A DNA stretch of 64,000 nucleotides, taken from contig NZ_CAKKNC010000001.1 of NCBI RefSeq assembly GCF_918741285.1, forward strand, positions 992,001 to 1,056,000. The letters run 5' to 3'. Made by a program: the position numbers and the translations under genes. Shown here piece after piece: positions 15,567-23,652 of the stretch (the first letter of the stretch is position 1; every line of letters begins with the position of its first letter). Under the pieces are notes generated by a model. That model ran no database searches. It was not told the origin of the DNA and saw only the letters and a list, made by a program, of their open reading frames with translations. Source of the stretch: Sphingobium sp. CECT 9361 (GTDB lineage: Bacteria; Pseudomonadota; Alphaproteobacteria; Sphingomonadales; Sphingomonadaceae).

Positions 15567-15764
15567 ATGACATTCACAGACATGGCTGTGCGCATGTCAG
15601 GCGTGACGGCGTGGGCTTTGGGGTGGACGCCGGAGGTGTTCTGGCGGGCGACGCCGGAGGAACTGGCGGCGATATTTGGCGCGGCGACGGGGGATGGCGA
15701 GGCGGGTGCGCCGCCGGATGCGGGGACGCTGGCGCGGTTGAGGGAGATGTATCCGGATGGATGA
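15567..15764 (+). CDS. GTA tail assembly chaperone, small partner (gp10.1, DUF2376 type)
   Basis: 65 residues with the family hallmark WALGWTPEVFWRATPEELAA, ending RLREMYPDG. In RcGTA this small ORF sits between gp10 and the tape measure. The gene overlaps the tape-measure start by 8 bp. Its RBS lies inside an R5 hairpin. Confidence 0.82.
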   Translation: MTFTDMAVRMSGVTAWALGWTPEVFWRATPEELAAIFGAATGDGEAGAPPDAGTLARLREMYPDG

Positions 15765-16317
15765 AGAGATCGAACGGTTGGTCGTGAGCGTGCGGGCCGA
15801 TGTGCAGGGCTTTGCGCGGGATGTGGATGCTATGCGCAGCGGGCTTGAGGGGCCGCTGGCGAGTGCGGGGGACCGGGCGGGGCGGGCCATCGAAAGCGGG
15901 CTGCTGCGCGCGGTGAAGACGGGGAAATTCGGGTTCGAGGATTTGCAGCGGGTGGCTTCGTCGGTGCTGGACCAGATTGCGCGGAGTGCTTTGCAGGCGG
16001 GGATCGGGGCGATTGGCGGCGGGGGCGGATCGGGCGGGTTGCTGGGGATCGGGGCTTCTTTGCTGGGGTCGGCGCTGGGGCTGCCGGGGCGGGCTACAGG
16101 CGGGCCGGTGGCGCCGGGGCGTGGCTATATCGTGGGGGAGCGAGGGCCGGAGGTGTTTGTCCCGACGTCGAGTGGGCAGGTGGTAGCTGGCGGCTCTGGT
16201 GGTGTGCGGGAGGTGCGGGTTGTCGTGAATGTCGCGGGCGGGGGCGGGGATGCTCCCAAGGCCCTGGCGCGGAGTGCGCGGCAGGTGGCTCGGGCGGTGC
16301 AGGGGGCTTTGGAGTAG
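15757..16317 (+). CDS. GTA tape measure protein (gp11), short
   Basis: 186 residues, which is very short and in line with the short tails of GTA-like particles. The N-terminus (RLVVSVRADVQGFARDVDAM) and a Gly-rich hydrophobic centre (GIGAIGGGGGSGGLLGIGAS) precede the conserved signature GRATGGPVAPGRGYIVGERG/PEVFVPTSSG, typical of tape-measure C-termini. The tail ends with VVVNVAGGGGDAPKALARSA. It sets tail length and is ejected first. It overlaps the chaperone gene. Confidence 0.85.
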   Translation: MDEEIERLVVSVRADVQGFARDVDAMRSGLEGPLASAGDRAGRAIESGLLRAVKTGKFGFEDLQRVASSVLDQIARSALQAGIGAIGGGGGSGGLLGIGASLLGSALGLPGRATGGPVAPGRGYIVGERGPEVFVPTSSGQVVAGGSGGVREVRVVVNVAGGGGDAPKALARSARQVARAVQGALE

Positions 16318-16320
16318 GGT

Positions 16321-16740
16321 TTATTCCTTTCTTCTCCCCTCCCTTAAAGGGAGGGTCGACAAGAGGCACGTGACTCTTGTCGAGGGGTGGGTTCCGCCGA
16401 GGCACTCGGCGGTCTTTTTCAAAATCGCCTCCACTACGCCGTCCAGATTTTCAAAGACTTCGCTGTTCCAGAATCGCAACACGGTCCAGCCTTCCTGTTC
16501 CAAAAATTCGGTGCGGGATGCGTCATAGGCGGCAGCATCGCCGTGCTGCGAACCATCGAATTCGATGGCCAGTCGCGCCGTGCGGCATGCAAGATCGACG
16601 ATATACGGTCCGACCACTAATTGCCGTGTGAAGCGCGGCCGGTAGCGAGCAATGCGGTGCCAGACCATGCGCTCTGCGTCGGTCTGGCCGTTGCGTAAGG
16701 CTCGGGCATTGCGAGTCATATGTTCGGGGATGCGGCGCAT
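16321..16740 (-). CDS. DUF559 (Vsr-like) endonuclease-domain protein
   Basis: 139 residues. The N-terminal RNARALRNGQTDAERMVWHR is the usual opening of DUF559 proteins, followed by the nuclease-like core: RQLVVGPYIVDLACRTARLA, IEFDGSQH, RTEFLEQEGWTVLRFWNSEV. The acidic residues (IVD, EFDGSQH) fit a PD-(D/E)XK-type site. The last 23 residues after AECLGG are encoded by a hairpin repeat (16329-16400), so the native end is replaced. It lies on the opposite strand between tape measure and distal tail genes. Function is unknown for most of the family. Confidence 0.8.
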   Translation of the reverse strand: MRRIPEHMTRNARALRNGQTDAERMVWHRIARYRPRFTRQLVVGPYIVDLACRTARLAIEFDGSQHGDAAAYDASRTEFLEQEGWTVLRFWNSEVFENLDGVVEAILKKTAECLGGTHPSTRVTCLLSTLPLREGRRKE

Positions 16741-16753
16741 TTGCGCCAGCTTA

Positions 16754-16810
16754 GCGAGGCGCGCTTTACGCGCCTACCCACCCCCAGCCCCTCCCTTCCA
16801 GGGAGGGGAG
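16754..16810. repeat. R4 repeat upstream of the distal tail gene
   Basis: GAGGCGCGCTTTACGCGCCT, ACCCACCCCCAGCCCC, then CTCCCTTCCAGGGAGGGGAG. It ends 18 bp before the ATG of the distal tail gene and overlaps the 5' flank of the DUF559 gene. Confidence 0.8.
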
Positions 16811-16828
16811 TTTAGAAAAGGGAACATC

Positions 16829-19132
16829 ATGCAGTATTGGTTGGCGGATGCTCGGGCGGGGCAGGACGTTGGCGTGGTTAAGCGGTTTGCGGCGCCTTTT
16901 TGGACGGTGAATTTTGCGCGGCCGGCTGTGGCGAGTGTTACCACCACCGCGCCCGACGCTTTGCGGGTGGATACCGTTTTTCATGGGTCGGGGGATCTGG
17001 CGGGGGTGATCTGGGACGCGGAGGATCGGTGGGATCATCCGTTGCTCAGCTATGCGACCGACCGGGATTTTCGGGAGTGCGTGTTGCGGTTTCGGTGGCG
17101 GAGTTCCGGGGTGCGGCGGCTGGATGAGACGCATGGGCCTACGCTGACGATCGAGGGGCGGGATGCGTCCGGGTCTCCGCGGAGCTGGTATGTGCGGTTG
17201 TGGAACTATGCCAGCGGTGTGCCGGAAGATGCGGAAATTACGCTGGATTTTGCGGCGCTGGATGGCGGCTTTACGCTGCCGGGGGAAGCCGATCCGGTGT
17301 GGGCGGGGGATGTGGACCGGATGTTCATCTCGGTCGTGCCGCCGGGTTACGATGCGGGGGATACGGCCTTTGCCGTGCCTGTGGAGGGGTGGGTCGAGAT
17401 AAGCGATATTGCCTACGACGGGGCGGGGTCTGTGCTGGCGGTGGGCGATGTGATGGTGCCAGAGCATGGGCTGTGCATCGCGACGGGATATGACGATTGC
17501 TTCAACCAGACGCCGGAGCGGGTGCTGCGGCAGGTGCTGGGCTTGGGGTATCGCGGGGCGATCAACCATTATGTGGGGATGAGCCATTATTTCGCGCTGG
17601 AGCGGGTCGGCGGGGAGTGGCTGGCGACCGGGGCGCTGAACGCGGCGTGTGGGGCGTGGCATCGGGATTTTGCGGCGCGGGCGTTGGCGCTGGATTTCGG
17701 GGTGATCTGGTCGCTGTCTTATGAATTGCTCGATGCGCATTGTCCGGCGGGCTGGAAGCAGCGAGCGGAGAATGGTGATCCGGCGCTGACGGCGTGGGTG
17801 CCGCCTTCGACTTTGCTGTCGCCTGCCAATGCGGCGGCGATGGGGTTTTTGCAGGATGTGGCGCGGGCGTTTGTCGGCATTGCGGTGGCGGCGGGATTGC
17901 CGGTGCGGTTTCAGGTGGGGGAGCCTTGGTGGTGGGTGATGCCCGAAGATGGGCGGATCTGTTTGTATGATGACGCGGCGCGGGCGGCTTTTGGTGGGGC
18001 GCCGGTGTCTATTCCCGATGTGCGGGGGGCATTGAGTGCGGCGCAGAGGGATTTGCTGGATGCGGCGGGGGCGGTGCTGGCGGCGTCTACGGCGGCGTTG
18101 TGTGCGGCGGTGCGGGAGGTGGCACCGGGGGCGGTGACGCATTTGCTGGCCTATTTGCCGACGATACTCGACCCGGAGGCTCCCGAAGCGAAGCGGGCGA
18201 ATATGCCGCTGGGCTGGGCAAGTCCGGCGTTCGATGTGCTGCAGCTTGAGGATTATGACTGGGTGACGGAGGGGCGTTCCGCCTTGACGGCGCGGGGTGT
18301 GGCGGAGGCTGCGGCGCGGCTGGGTTATCCGGTGGCGGAGCAGCAGTATTTTGCGGGGTTTGTTCTGCGGGCCGAGGATGCGGCGGTGCAGTGGGCGCGG
18401 ATTGCGGACGCGGCGGGGGCTTCGGTGGCGCGGGGGAGCGCGGCGACGTTTGTCTGGGCATTGCCGCAGGTGGCGCGGGATGGGTTCACGCTTTTCAGGA
18501 TCGATGGGGAGGATGCGATGCAAGCCTTTGACGATGTGGTGTTTCCGCTGAGCATCGGGCGGGAGGCAAGCGTGTCCCCGGCCTTTTCGACGCAGACGGT
18601 GGAGAGCCTGTCCGGGCATGAGCGGCGGAGCAGCGACTGGGCGGATGCGCGATTGTCGTTCGATGTGGGACCCGGTGTCAGGTCTGAATCGGATGTGATG
18701 GAACTGATTGCGTTTTTCCGGGCGCGGCGGGGGGCAGCACGGGGGTTCCGCTTTGCCGATCCGTTCGATTTTGCGTCGGGGGATGGCGGGGCGCTGGATC
18801 AGTTTCTGGGCACCGGGGACGGGGCGACGAGCAGCTTTCAACTCTGCAAATATTATGGGGAGGGTGCGGACGCGCAGCAGCGGATCGTCACGCGGCCGGT
18901 GGCGGGGACGATCCGGGTGGCGGTGGATGGGGTCGAGGCGCTGTCCGGCTGGGCGCATGTGGGGCTGGGGGTGATTGCTTTCGATGTTGCGCCTGCGGTG
19001 GGTGCGGCTCTGACGGCGGGGTTTCGGTTCGATGTGCCGGTGCGTTTTGCCGAGGATCGGCTGGACGTGAGCCGTGCGACCTTTGCTGCGGGGGATGTGC
19101 CTTCGGTGCCGTTGGTGGAGTTGCGGGCGTGA
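16829..19132 (+). CDS. GTA distal tail protein: TIM-barrel-like domain fused to DUF2460 (gp12)
   Basis: 767 residues, far longer than RcGTA gp12 (about 211). Residues roughly 568-767 are DUF2460: DVVFPLSIGREASVSPAFST, SGHERRSSDWADARLSFDVG, FFRARRGAARGFRFADPFDF. The N-terminal 560 residues look like a beta domain followed by a glycosidase-like barrel: CIATGYDDCFNQTPERVLRQ, IWSLSYELLDAHCPAGWKQR, RFQVGEPWWW (Glu 365) and VLQLEDYDWV (Glu 474), two Glu placed as in acid/base and nucleophile positions. Phage proteins of this shape are sometimes called non-contractile tail sheath proteins. The start at 16829 follows AAAAGGGAAC. The stop overlaps the next gene. Confidence 0.8.
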   Translation: MQYWLADARAGQDVGVVKRFAAPFWTVNFARPAVASVTTTAPDALRVDTVFHGSGDLAGVIWDAEDRWDHPLLSYATDRDFRECVLRFRWRSSGVRRLDETHGPTLTIEGRDASGSPRSWYVRLWNYASGVPEDAEITLDFAALDGGFTLPGEADPVWAGDVDRMFISVVPPGYDAGDTAFAVPVEGWVEISDIAYDGAGSVLAVGDVMVPEHGLCIATGYDDCFNQTPERVLRQVLGLGYRGAINHYVGMSHYFALERVGGEWLATGALNAACGAWHRDFAARALALDFGVIWSLSYELLDAHCPAGWKQRAENGDPALTAWVPPSTLLSPANAAAMGFLQDVARAFVGIAVAAGLPVRFQVGEPWWWVMPEDGRICLYDDAARAAFGGAPVSIPDVRGALSAAQRDLLDAAGAVLAASTAALCAAVREVAPGAVTHLLAYLPTILDPEAPEAKRANMPLGWASPAFDVLQLEDYDWVTEGRSALTARGVAEAAARLGYPVAEQQYFAGFVLRAEDAAVQWARIADAAGASVARGSAATFVWALPQVARDGFTLFRIDGEDAMQAFDDVVFPLSIGREASVSPAFSTQTVESLSGHERRSSDWADARLSFDVGPGVRSESDVMELIAFFRARRGAARGFRFADPFDFASGDGGALDQFLGTGDGATSSFQLCKYYGEGADAQQRIVTRPVAGTIRVAVDGVEALSGWAHVGLGVIAFDVAPAVGAALTAGFRFDVPVRFAEDRLDVSRATFAAGDVPSVPLVELRA

Positions 19133-19947
19133 GTGTGGCTGAGACGCTGGGGCAGGAGCTGGCGGCATTGGCATTTTGCTGGCGGCTGGAGCGGGGCGAT
19201 GGGGTGACCATCGGGCTGACGAGCCATGATCGCGATTTGCGCATTGGCGGCGTGGTGTATCGCGCGGCGCCGGGGCTGGTGCCATCGGCGGTGCGGCAGG
19301 GGTCTTCGCTGGATGTCGACAGCATGGATGTGCAGGGCGCGCTGTCGAGCGATGCGATCACCGCGCGTGATCTGGAGGCGGGGCGATGGGACGGGGCGGC
19401 GGTGGCGCTGTTCCTGACGGAATGGACCGATCCGGGGGCGCTGTGGCTGGGCCTCGCGGCGGGCGAGATTGGCACGGTGGAGCGCGAGGGGGAGGCGTTT
19501 ACTGCGGAGCTTGTCGGTGCGGGCGCAGTGCTGGCGGGGCCGGTCGCGCCGGAGACGTCGCCCGATTGTCGCGCGGTGTTGGGGGACGTGGACTGCCGGG
19601 TGGATCTGACGCGCTATCGGCGGGTGGTGCGGGTCGGCGCAGTGGATGGCGAGGATGTGGCTGTCGTCGGGGGGATTGAGGCGGGGGCTTATGCCTTTGG
19701 GTCTTTGCGATGGTTGACGGGCGCGAATGCCGGGTTGGCGCAGGCTGTCGTGGCGAACGATGCGGCGGGGGTGACTTTGGCGGATGCGCCTGCGTCTGCG
19801 GTGGTCGAGGGGGCTTTGGCGGTGCTGACGCAGGGGTGCGATCGGCGGATGGCGACCTGTTCGGCGCGGTTCGGGAATGCGGTGAATTTTCGGGGGGAGC
19901 CGTATCTGCCGGGGAATGATTTGCTGACGCGCTATCCGGGGGGGTGA
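19129..19947 (+). CDS. GTA baseplate hub protein (gp13, DUF2163)
   Basis: 272 residues starting at a GTG overlapping the gp12 stop. N-terminal CWRLERGDGVTIGLTSHDRD and SAVRQGSSLDVDSMDVQG are standard DUF2163. Four conserved cysteines (SPDCRAVLGDVDCRVDLT, then TQGCDRRMATCSARFGNA) match the metal/Fe-S site known for RcGTA gp13. The closing NFRGEPYLPGNDLLTRYPGG is also characteristic. It joins the distal tail ring to the central hub. Confidence 0.9.
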   Translation: MSVAETLGQELAALAFCWRLERGDGVTIGLTSHDRDLRIGGVVYRAAPGLVPSAVRQGSSLDVDSMDVQGALSSDAITARDLEAGRWDGAAVALFLTEWTDPGALWLGLAAGEIGTVEREGEAFTAELVGAGAVLAGPVAPETSPDCRAVLGDVDCRVDLTRYRRVVRVGAVDGEDVAVVGGIEAGAYAFGSLRWLTGANAGLAQAVVANDAAGVTLADAPASAVVEGALAVLTQGCDRRMATCSARFGNAVNFRGEPYLPGNDLLTRYPGG

Positions 19948-19955
19948 TTTTTTGG

Positions 19956-20030
19956 GTCGCGCGGAGACGCGGAGGCGCGGAGGGGGTGGTGCCTTGGTGC
20001 GACTGCTCCGCGTCTCTGGGGCTCCGCGCG
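19956..20030. repeat. R3 hairpin repeat, copy 4
   Basis: CGCGCGGAGACGCGGAGGCG ... CGTCTCTGGGGCTCCGCGCG, between gp13 and gp14. Confidence 0.85.
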
Positions 20031-20042
20031 ATTTTGTTCTCT

Positions 20043-20115
20043 TGCGAAAGCAGGAGTCCAGGGGGCTGGGTTTAGACCCGGCGACTCTGGACCCCGGCGT
20101 TCGCCGGGGAACGGG
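20043..20115. repeat. R8-like hairpin repeat
   Basis: GCGAAAGCAGGAGTCCAGGG ... ACTCTGGACCCCGGCGTTCG then CCGGGGAACGGG. The TCCAG/CTGGA arms are complementary. Related stretches are at 20620-20696 and 52411-52498. Confidence 0.65.
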
Positions 20116-20130
20116 TTTGGGGGTGGGTGC

Positions 20131-20529
20131 ATGAAAAGAGCGGAGAGGATTGTTGCCGGGGCGCGGGCGTTGGTGGGGGTGCCGTTTCGGTTGCAGGGGC
20201 GGGATGCTGACGCGGGTTTGGATTGTGTGGGGCTGGTTGCCTGTGCGCTGGCGGCGGCGGGGCATCGGGGGGCTGTGCCGGGGGGCTATGGCTTGCGCGG
20301 GGGCGATCCGGTGCGGTTTTCCGGGTGGTTGCGTAGCGCCGGGTTGCGGCGGGTGCGGATACTGAAAGCCGGCGATGTGGTGCTGGTGCGCGCGGGGGTG
20401 GCGCAGTTTCACGTGATGCTGCGCGTGCCGCGCGGGTTCGTCCATGCCCATGCTGGCTTGCGGCGGGTGGTGGAGATGCCGGGGGAGGCGCTCTGGCCTG
20501 TGGTCAGTGTTTGGCGGTGGGGGCGGTAG
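20131..20529 (+). CDS. GTA cell-wall peptidase (gp14, NlpC/P60)
   Basis: 132 residues. The catalytic Cys lies in DAGLDCVGLVACALAAAG and the His in FVHAHAGLRRVVEMPG, the standard NlpC/P60 arrangement. The N-terminus ERIVAGARALVGVPFRLQGR is typical of phage tail-associated members. It would open peptidoglycan during DNA entry. It is isolated from its neighbours by repeat-filled gaps on both sides. Confidence 0.88.
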   Translation: MKRAERIVAGARALVGVPFRLQGRDADAGLDCVGLVACALAAAGHRGAVPGGYGLRGGDPVRFSGWLRSAGLRRVRILKAGDVVLVRAGVAQFHVMLRVPRGFVHAHAGLRRVVEMPGEALWPVVSVWRWGR

Positions 20530-20533
20530 GTTT

Positions 20534-20608
20534 GTGCGCGCGGAGGCGCGGAGACGCGGAGGGGGGGTGCCTTGGGGCGACTGCTCCGCGTCTCTGCGGC
20601 TCTGCGCG
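20534..20608. repeat. R3 hairpin repeat, copy 5
   Basis: TGCGCGCGGAGGCGCGGAGA ... CTCCGCGTCTCTGCGGCTCT, between gp14 and gp15. Confidence 0.85.
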
Positions 20609-20619
20609 ATTTTGTTCTC

Positions 20620-20696
20620 TTGCGGAGGCAGGAGTCCAGGGAGCTGGGTGATTACCAGGCGACACTGGGTTCCTGCCTTCGCAGGAACACGGGGCG
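20620..20696. repeat. R8 hairpin repeat, gp14-gp15 gap
   Basis: TGCGGAGGCAGGAGTCCAGG ... CACTGGGTTCCTGCCTTCGC then AGGAACACGG. The right part is the same as in the 40107-40192 repeat. Confidence 0.7.
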
Positions 20697-20720
20697 CGGG
20701 CTTTCAGGTTAGGATTTGGC

Positions 20721-22886
20721 ATGGCGACGTTGGTGCTTGGGGCGGTGGGGACGGTGCTGGGCGGGCCGATCGGGGGTGCGATCGGGGCGCTCGCGGGGCG
20801 GGCTTTGGATCAGGCGGTGCTGTTCAAGCCCAGGGGACGGCGCGGGCCGCGGCTGCAGGATTTGCAGGTGCAGACATCGACTTATGGCACGCAGATACCG
20901 AAGATTTTCGGGGTTATGCGGGTGGCCGGGACGGTGATCTGGGCGACCGATCTTAAAGAAAGCAGCGACCGTAGCGGCGGGGGCAAGGGGCAGCCGAGCG
21001 TTACGACGTACAGCTATTCCGCCAGCTTTGCGGTGGCATTGTCGGCGCGCGGGGTGCGGTCGATTGGGCGTATCTGGGCGGACGGGAATTTGCTGCGCGG
21101 AGTTGCGGGGGATTTCAAGACCGAACTGGGGGCGTTCCGGCTGCATAAGGGTGATGCGGATCAGGCGGTCGATCCGCTGATCGCGGCGGCGGAGGGGATT
21201 GGCGTGACACCGGCGCATCGCGGGATGGCCTATGCGGTGTTCGAGGATTTGGCGCTGGCGGACTATGGCAACCGGATACCGTCGCTGACTTTCGAGATAT
21301 TTGCGGACGATGCGCCGGTGACGACGGGGGCAATGGCTTCTGCCCTGACGGCGGGTGTTGTGGGCGGGGCCGGGGGATCGGTCGGCGGCTATGCGGCGAG
21401 CGGGGACGATGTGGCGGCGGCGTTGCAGCCTCTGGTCGAGGCGCAGGGATTGGTGTTGCGTGATGCCCTGCTGGATGTGCCCGAAGAGGATGGTGTCGTG
21501 GCGCGGGGGATGCTGGCGGCGCGGATCAATGGGGCGGCGCAGGTGCCGGTGAAGGCGGGGCGCGATCCGGCAGGCGATGTGCCGTTGCGGCTGGCGGTGC
21601 GGCATTATGATCCGGCGCGGGATTATCAGGCGGGCGTGCAGACGGCGGTGCGGCCCGGTGTCGGGCGGACGTTGCAGTCGGTCGAGATGCCGGCGGCGGT
21701 TGCTGCGGGCGAAGCGAAGGCGCTGGCGGCGGCACGGCTGGCGGAGGCCTGGTCCGGGCGGTCGCGGCTGGAGCTGCTGTGCGGTTGGGAGGCTTTGGCG
21801 GTGCGGCCGGGAAGCGTCGTGACCGTGGAAGGGGTTGCGGGGCTTTGGCGCGTGGTCGCGCTGGAATGGGAAGCGATGGGCGTGACGTTGACGCTGCGCG
21901 GGTGGCGGCGTGGGCCGGGGGTGGCGGGTGCGGCGTCTTCGGGCAGCGTGGTGCGCGAGCCGGACGCGCCGCATGGGGCTACGCGCCTGATGATCGCGGA
22001 CCTGCCGGGGCGGGGCGATGGCGCTGCGGTGGCGCCGAGCGTGGTCGTGGCGGCGGCGGGAGCCTCTGCCGGATGGAAGCGGGCAGCGCTGTTCACCGTC
22101 GAGCCGGGGAGCGGGACGGCGGTGCCGATGGGGCGGACGGCGCCTGCTGCGACGATGGGGACTGTCGTGACGGCGCCGGGTGCGGGATCGGCCGCGCTGT
22201 TCGATCTGGCGGGATTTGTGGATGTGCAGTTGGTGTCGCCGGGGGCGTCTTTGGCGGGCGCAGACGATGCGGCGTTGTTGCGCGGGGCGAACCTGTGTCT
22301 GGTGGGGCGGGAGCTGATCCAGTTCGGTGCGGTGAGCGTGATCGGGCCGGGGCTGTTCCGGTTGCGGCACTTGCTGCGTGGGCGGTGCGGGACCGAGTGG
22401 GCGATGGCGGGGCATATCGCGGGCGAGAATTTCCTAATGCTGGAGGCGGAGCGGCTGGCGACGGTGCCCTCCAGTGCGGCGCAGCCGGGGATGCTGTGCC
22501 GGGTGATCGGGATCGGGATTGGCGATGCGGTGCCTGCCGAGGCGGAGGTGACGGTATCGGGGGAGGCTCTGGTGCCTTTGTCGCCGGTGCATCTTTCGGT
22601 CGAGAGCGACGGGGCGGGCGGCGTGACGGTGCGCTGGGTCCGGCGCAGCCGTGCGGGCTCGGCGTGGAGCGATGGCGTGGAAGTGCCGCTGGGCGAGGAA
22701 GCGGAGCGCTATCGGGTCGAGCTGCTGGATGGCGCGGATGTGGTGCGCTCGGCGGAGGTGCGGGTGCCGGAGTGGACCTATGATGCGGCGATGATCGCGG
22801 CGGACGGGGCGGTGGGGTCGCTGTCGGTCGCTGTGCGGCAAGTGGGGACTTACGGGTTGGGACGGGTGGCTGTGGTGGCGCTCTGA
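20721..22886 (+). CDS. GTA tail hub/host-interaction protein (gp15), without TIM-barrel insert
   Basis: 721 residues. A Gly-rich hydrophobic N-terminus (VLGAVGTVLGGPIGGAIGAL) leads into RLQDLQVQTSTYGTQIPKIF, GVMRVAGTVIWATDLKES and SYSASFAVALSARGVRSIGR, the standard opening of tail hub proteins. Later come the Phage-tail_3-like parts (GCEALA-type barrel, RHLLRGRCGTEWAMAGHIAG). RcGTA gp15 is about 1300 residues because it carries a large TIM-barrel domain; that domain is absent here. The final fibronectin-like region (VHLSVESDGAGGVTVRWVRR) may contact the cell surface. Confidence 0.87.
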   Translation: MATLVLGAVGTVLGGPIGGAIGALAGRALDQAVLFKPRGRRGPRLQDLQVQTSTYGTQIPKIFGVMRVAGTVIWATDLKESSDRSGGGKGQPSVTTYSYSASFAVALSARGVRSIGRIWADGNLLRGVAGDFKTELGAFRLHKGDADQAVDPLIAAAEGIGVTPAHRGMAYAVFEDLALADYGNRIPSLTFEIFADDAPVTTGAMASALTAGVVGGAGGSVGGYAASGDDVAAALQPLVEAQGLVLRDALLDVPEEDGVVARGMLAARINGAAQVPVKAGRDPAGDVPLRLAVRHYDPARDYQAGVQTAVRPGVGRTLQSVEMPAAVAAGEAKALAAARLAEAWSGRSRLELLCGWEALAVRPGSVVTVEGVAGLWRVVALEWEAMGVTLTLRGWRRGPGVAGAASSGSVVREPDAPHGATRLMIADLPGRGDGAAVAPSVVVAAAGASAGWKRAALFTVEPGSGTAVPMGRTAPAATMGTVVTAPGAGSAALFDLAGFVDVQLVSPGASLAGADDAALLRGANLCLVGRELIQFGAVSVIGPGLFRLRHLLRGRCGTEWAMAGHIAGENFLMLEAERLATVPSSAAQPGMLCRVIGIGIGDAVPAEAEVTVSGEALVPLSPVHLSVESDGAGGVTVRWVRRSRAGSAWSDGVEVPLGEEAERYRVELLDGADVVRSAEVRVPEWTYDAAMIAADGAVGSLSVAVRQVGTYGLGRVAVVAL

Positions 22887-22921
22887 CGTTGACCTGTTTA
22901 ATCTGATTGGGAGTTTAACGG

Positions 22922-23428
22922 ATGGCCGATGAGCTGACGGATCGTTTTGCCTTGCCGCTGTTGCAGGCGGGACAGGCGCAGAAGGAAGTGACGCATAACG
23001 AAGCGCTGGTGCGGCTGGATATGCTGAGCCATGGGGCTGCGGTCAGTGCGGATGTGTCCGTGCCGCCCTCCGCGCCGGTGGCAGGGCAGTGCTGGATCGT
23101 GGCGGCGGGGGCGAGCGGCGCGTGGGCCGGGCAAGGCGGCGCAATCGCGGGATGGACGGCAGGCGGCTGGCGCTTCGTTACGCCGGTTATCGGCATGGCG
23201 GTGTGGGTCGTCGACAGGGGACATGCAATGCGCTGGAGCGGAAGCGCATGGATCGACGCGGAGGTGCGCGCCGACGGGCTGTATCAGGGCGGCATCCGGG
23301 TGGTTGGCGCGCAGGGTGGGGCGATAATGTCACCATCTGGCGGCGGACTCGTGGACGCAGAAAGCCGGGCCGCGATAGATGCGATACTGGTCATGCTGCG
23401 GTTGCACGGTATGATAGCTGAAAGCTGA
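22922..23428 (+). CDS. DUF2793 GTA tail/fibre-associated protein
   Basis: 168 residues. DUF2793 signature: TDRFALPLLQAGQAQKEVTH, NEALVRLDMLSHGAAVSADV, PVAGQCWIVAAGASGAWAGQ. It is usually found at the end of alphaproteobacterial GTA or prophage tail modules and is thought to be a fibre or receptor-binding accessory. Start at 22922 after TGGGAG. It is the last gene of the cluster; 23429-23652 contains no gene that I can see. Confidence 0.88.
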   Translation: MADELTDRFALPLLQAGQAQKEVTHNEALVRLDMLSHGAAVSADVSVPPSAPVAGQCWIVAAGASGAWAGQGGAIAGWTAGGWRFVTPVIGMAVWVVDRGHAMRWSGSAWIDAEVRADGLYQGGIRVVGAQGGAIMSPSGGGLVDAESRAAIDAILVMLRLHGMIAES

Positions 23429-23652
23429 TCGAAAGCGCGACTTTCCAGCACCGTTCCGCAAAGCCAACAAAAAAAATGCTTGGGCGGTTGTCGCCAGTAA
23501 ACGCTGGAAATGCGGTCATAATGCCGCCGTTCATTATCCGCAAAACTGAGGCTTTTGGGCAACAGTTCCGGCATTTGCGCACTTGCCATGAAACTTTCGG
23601 CAAGCTAGAGCATTACCGCAGTCCTTCGTGACCATTTTGAAAGGGGAATTAT

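Noticed and set aside
16766..19285. 839-aa minus-strand open frame opposite the distal tail gene
   Set aside because: It lies fully opposite gp12, has an Arg/Pro/His-rich composition typical of antisense reading of GC-rich codons, and no domain.
8058..20700. Possible CRISPR array from the many short repeats
   Set aside because: Repeats are scattered at gene junctions, differ in family, have no regular spacing or spacers, and no cas gene is present.
20709..22415. 568-aa minus-strand open frame opposite gp15
   Set aside because: Fully antisense to a recognised gene with the same biased composition; no motif.
2465..23428. Whole cluster as an ordinary temperate prophage
   Set aside because: No integrase, repressor, replication genes or att-like flanking repeats were seen, gene order follows RcGTA, and lysis genes are remote. 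A degenerate prophage origin cannot be fully excluded.
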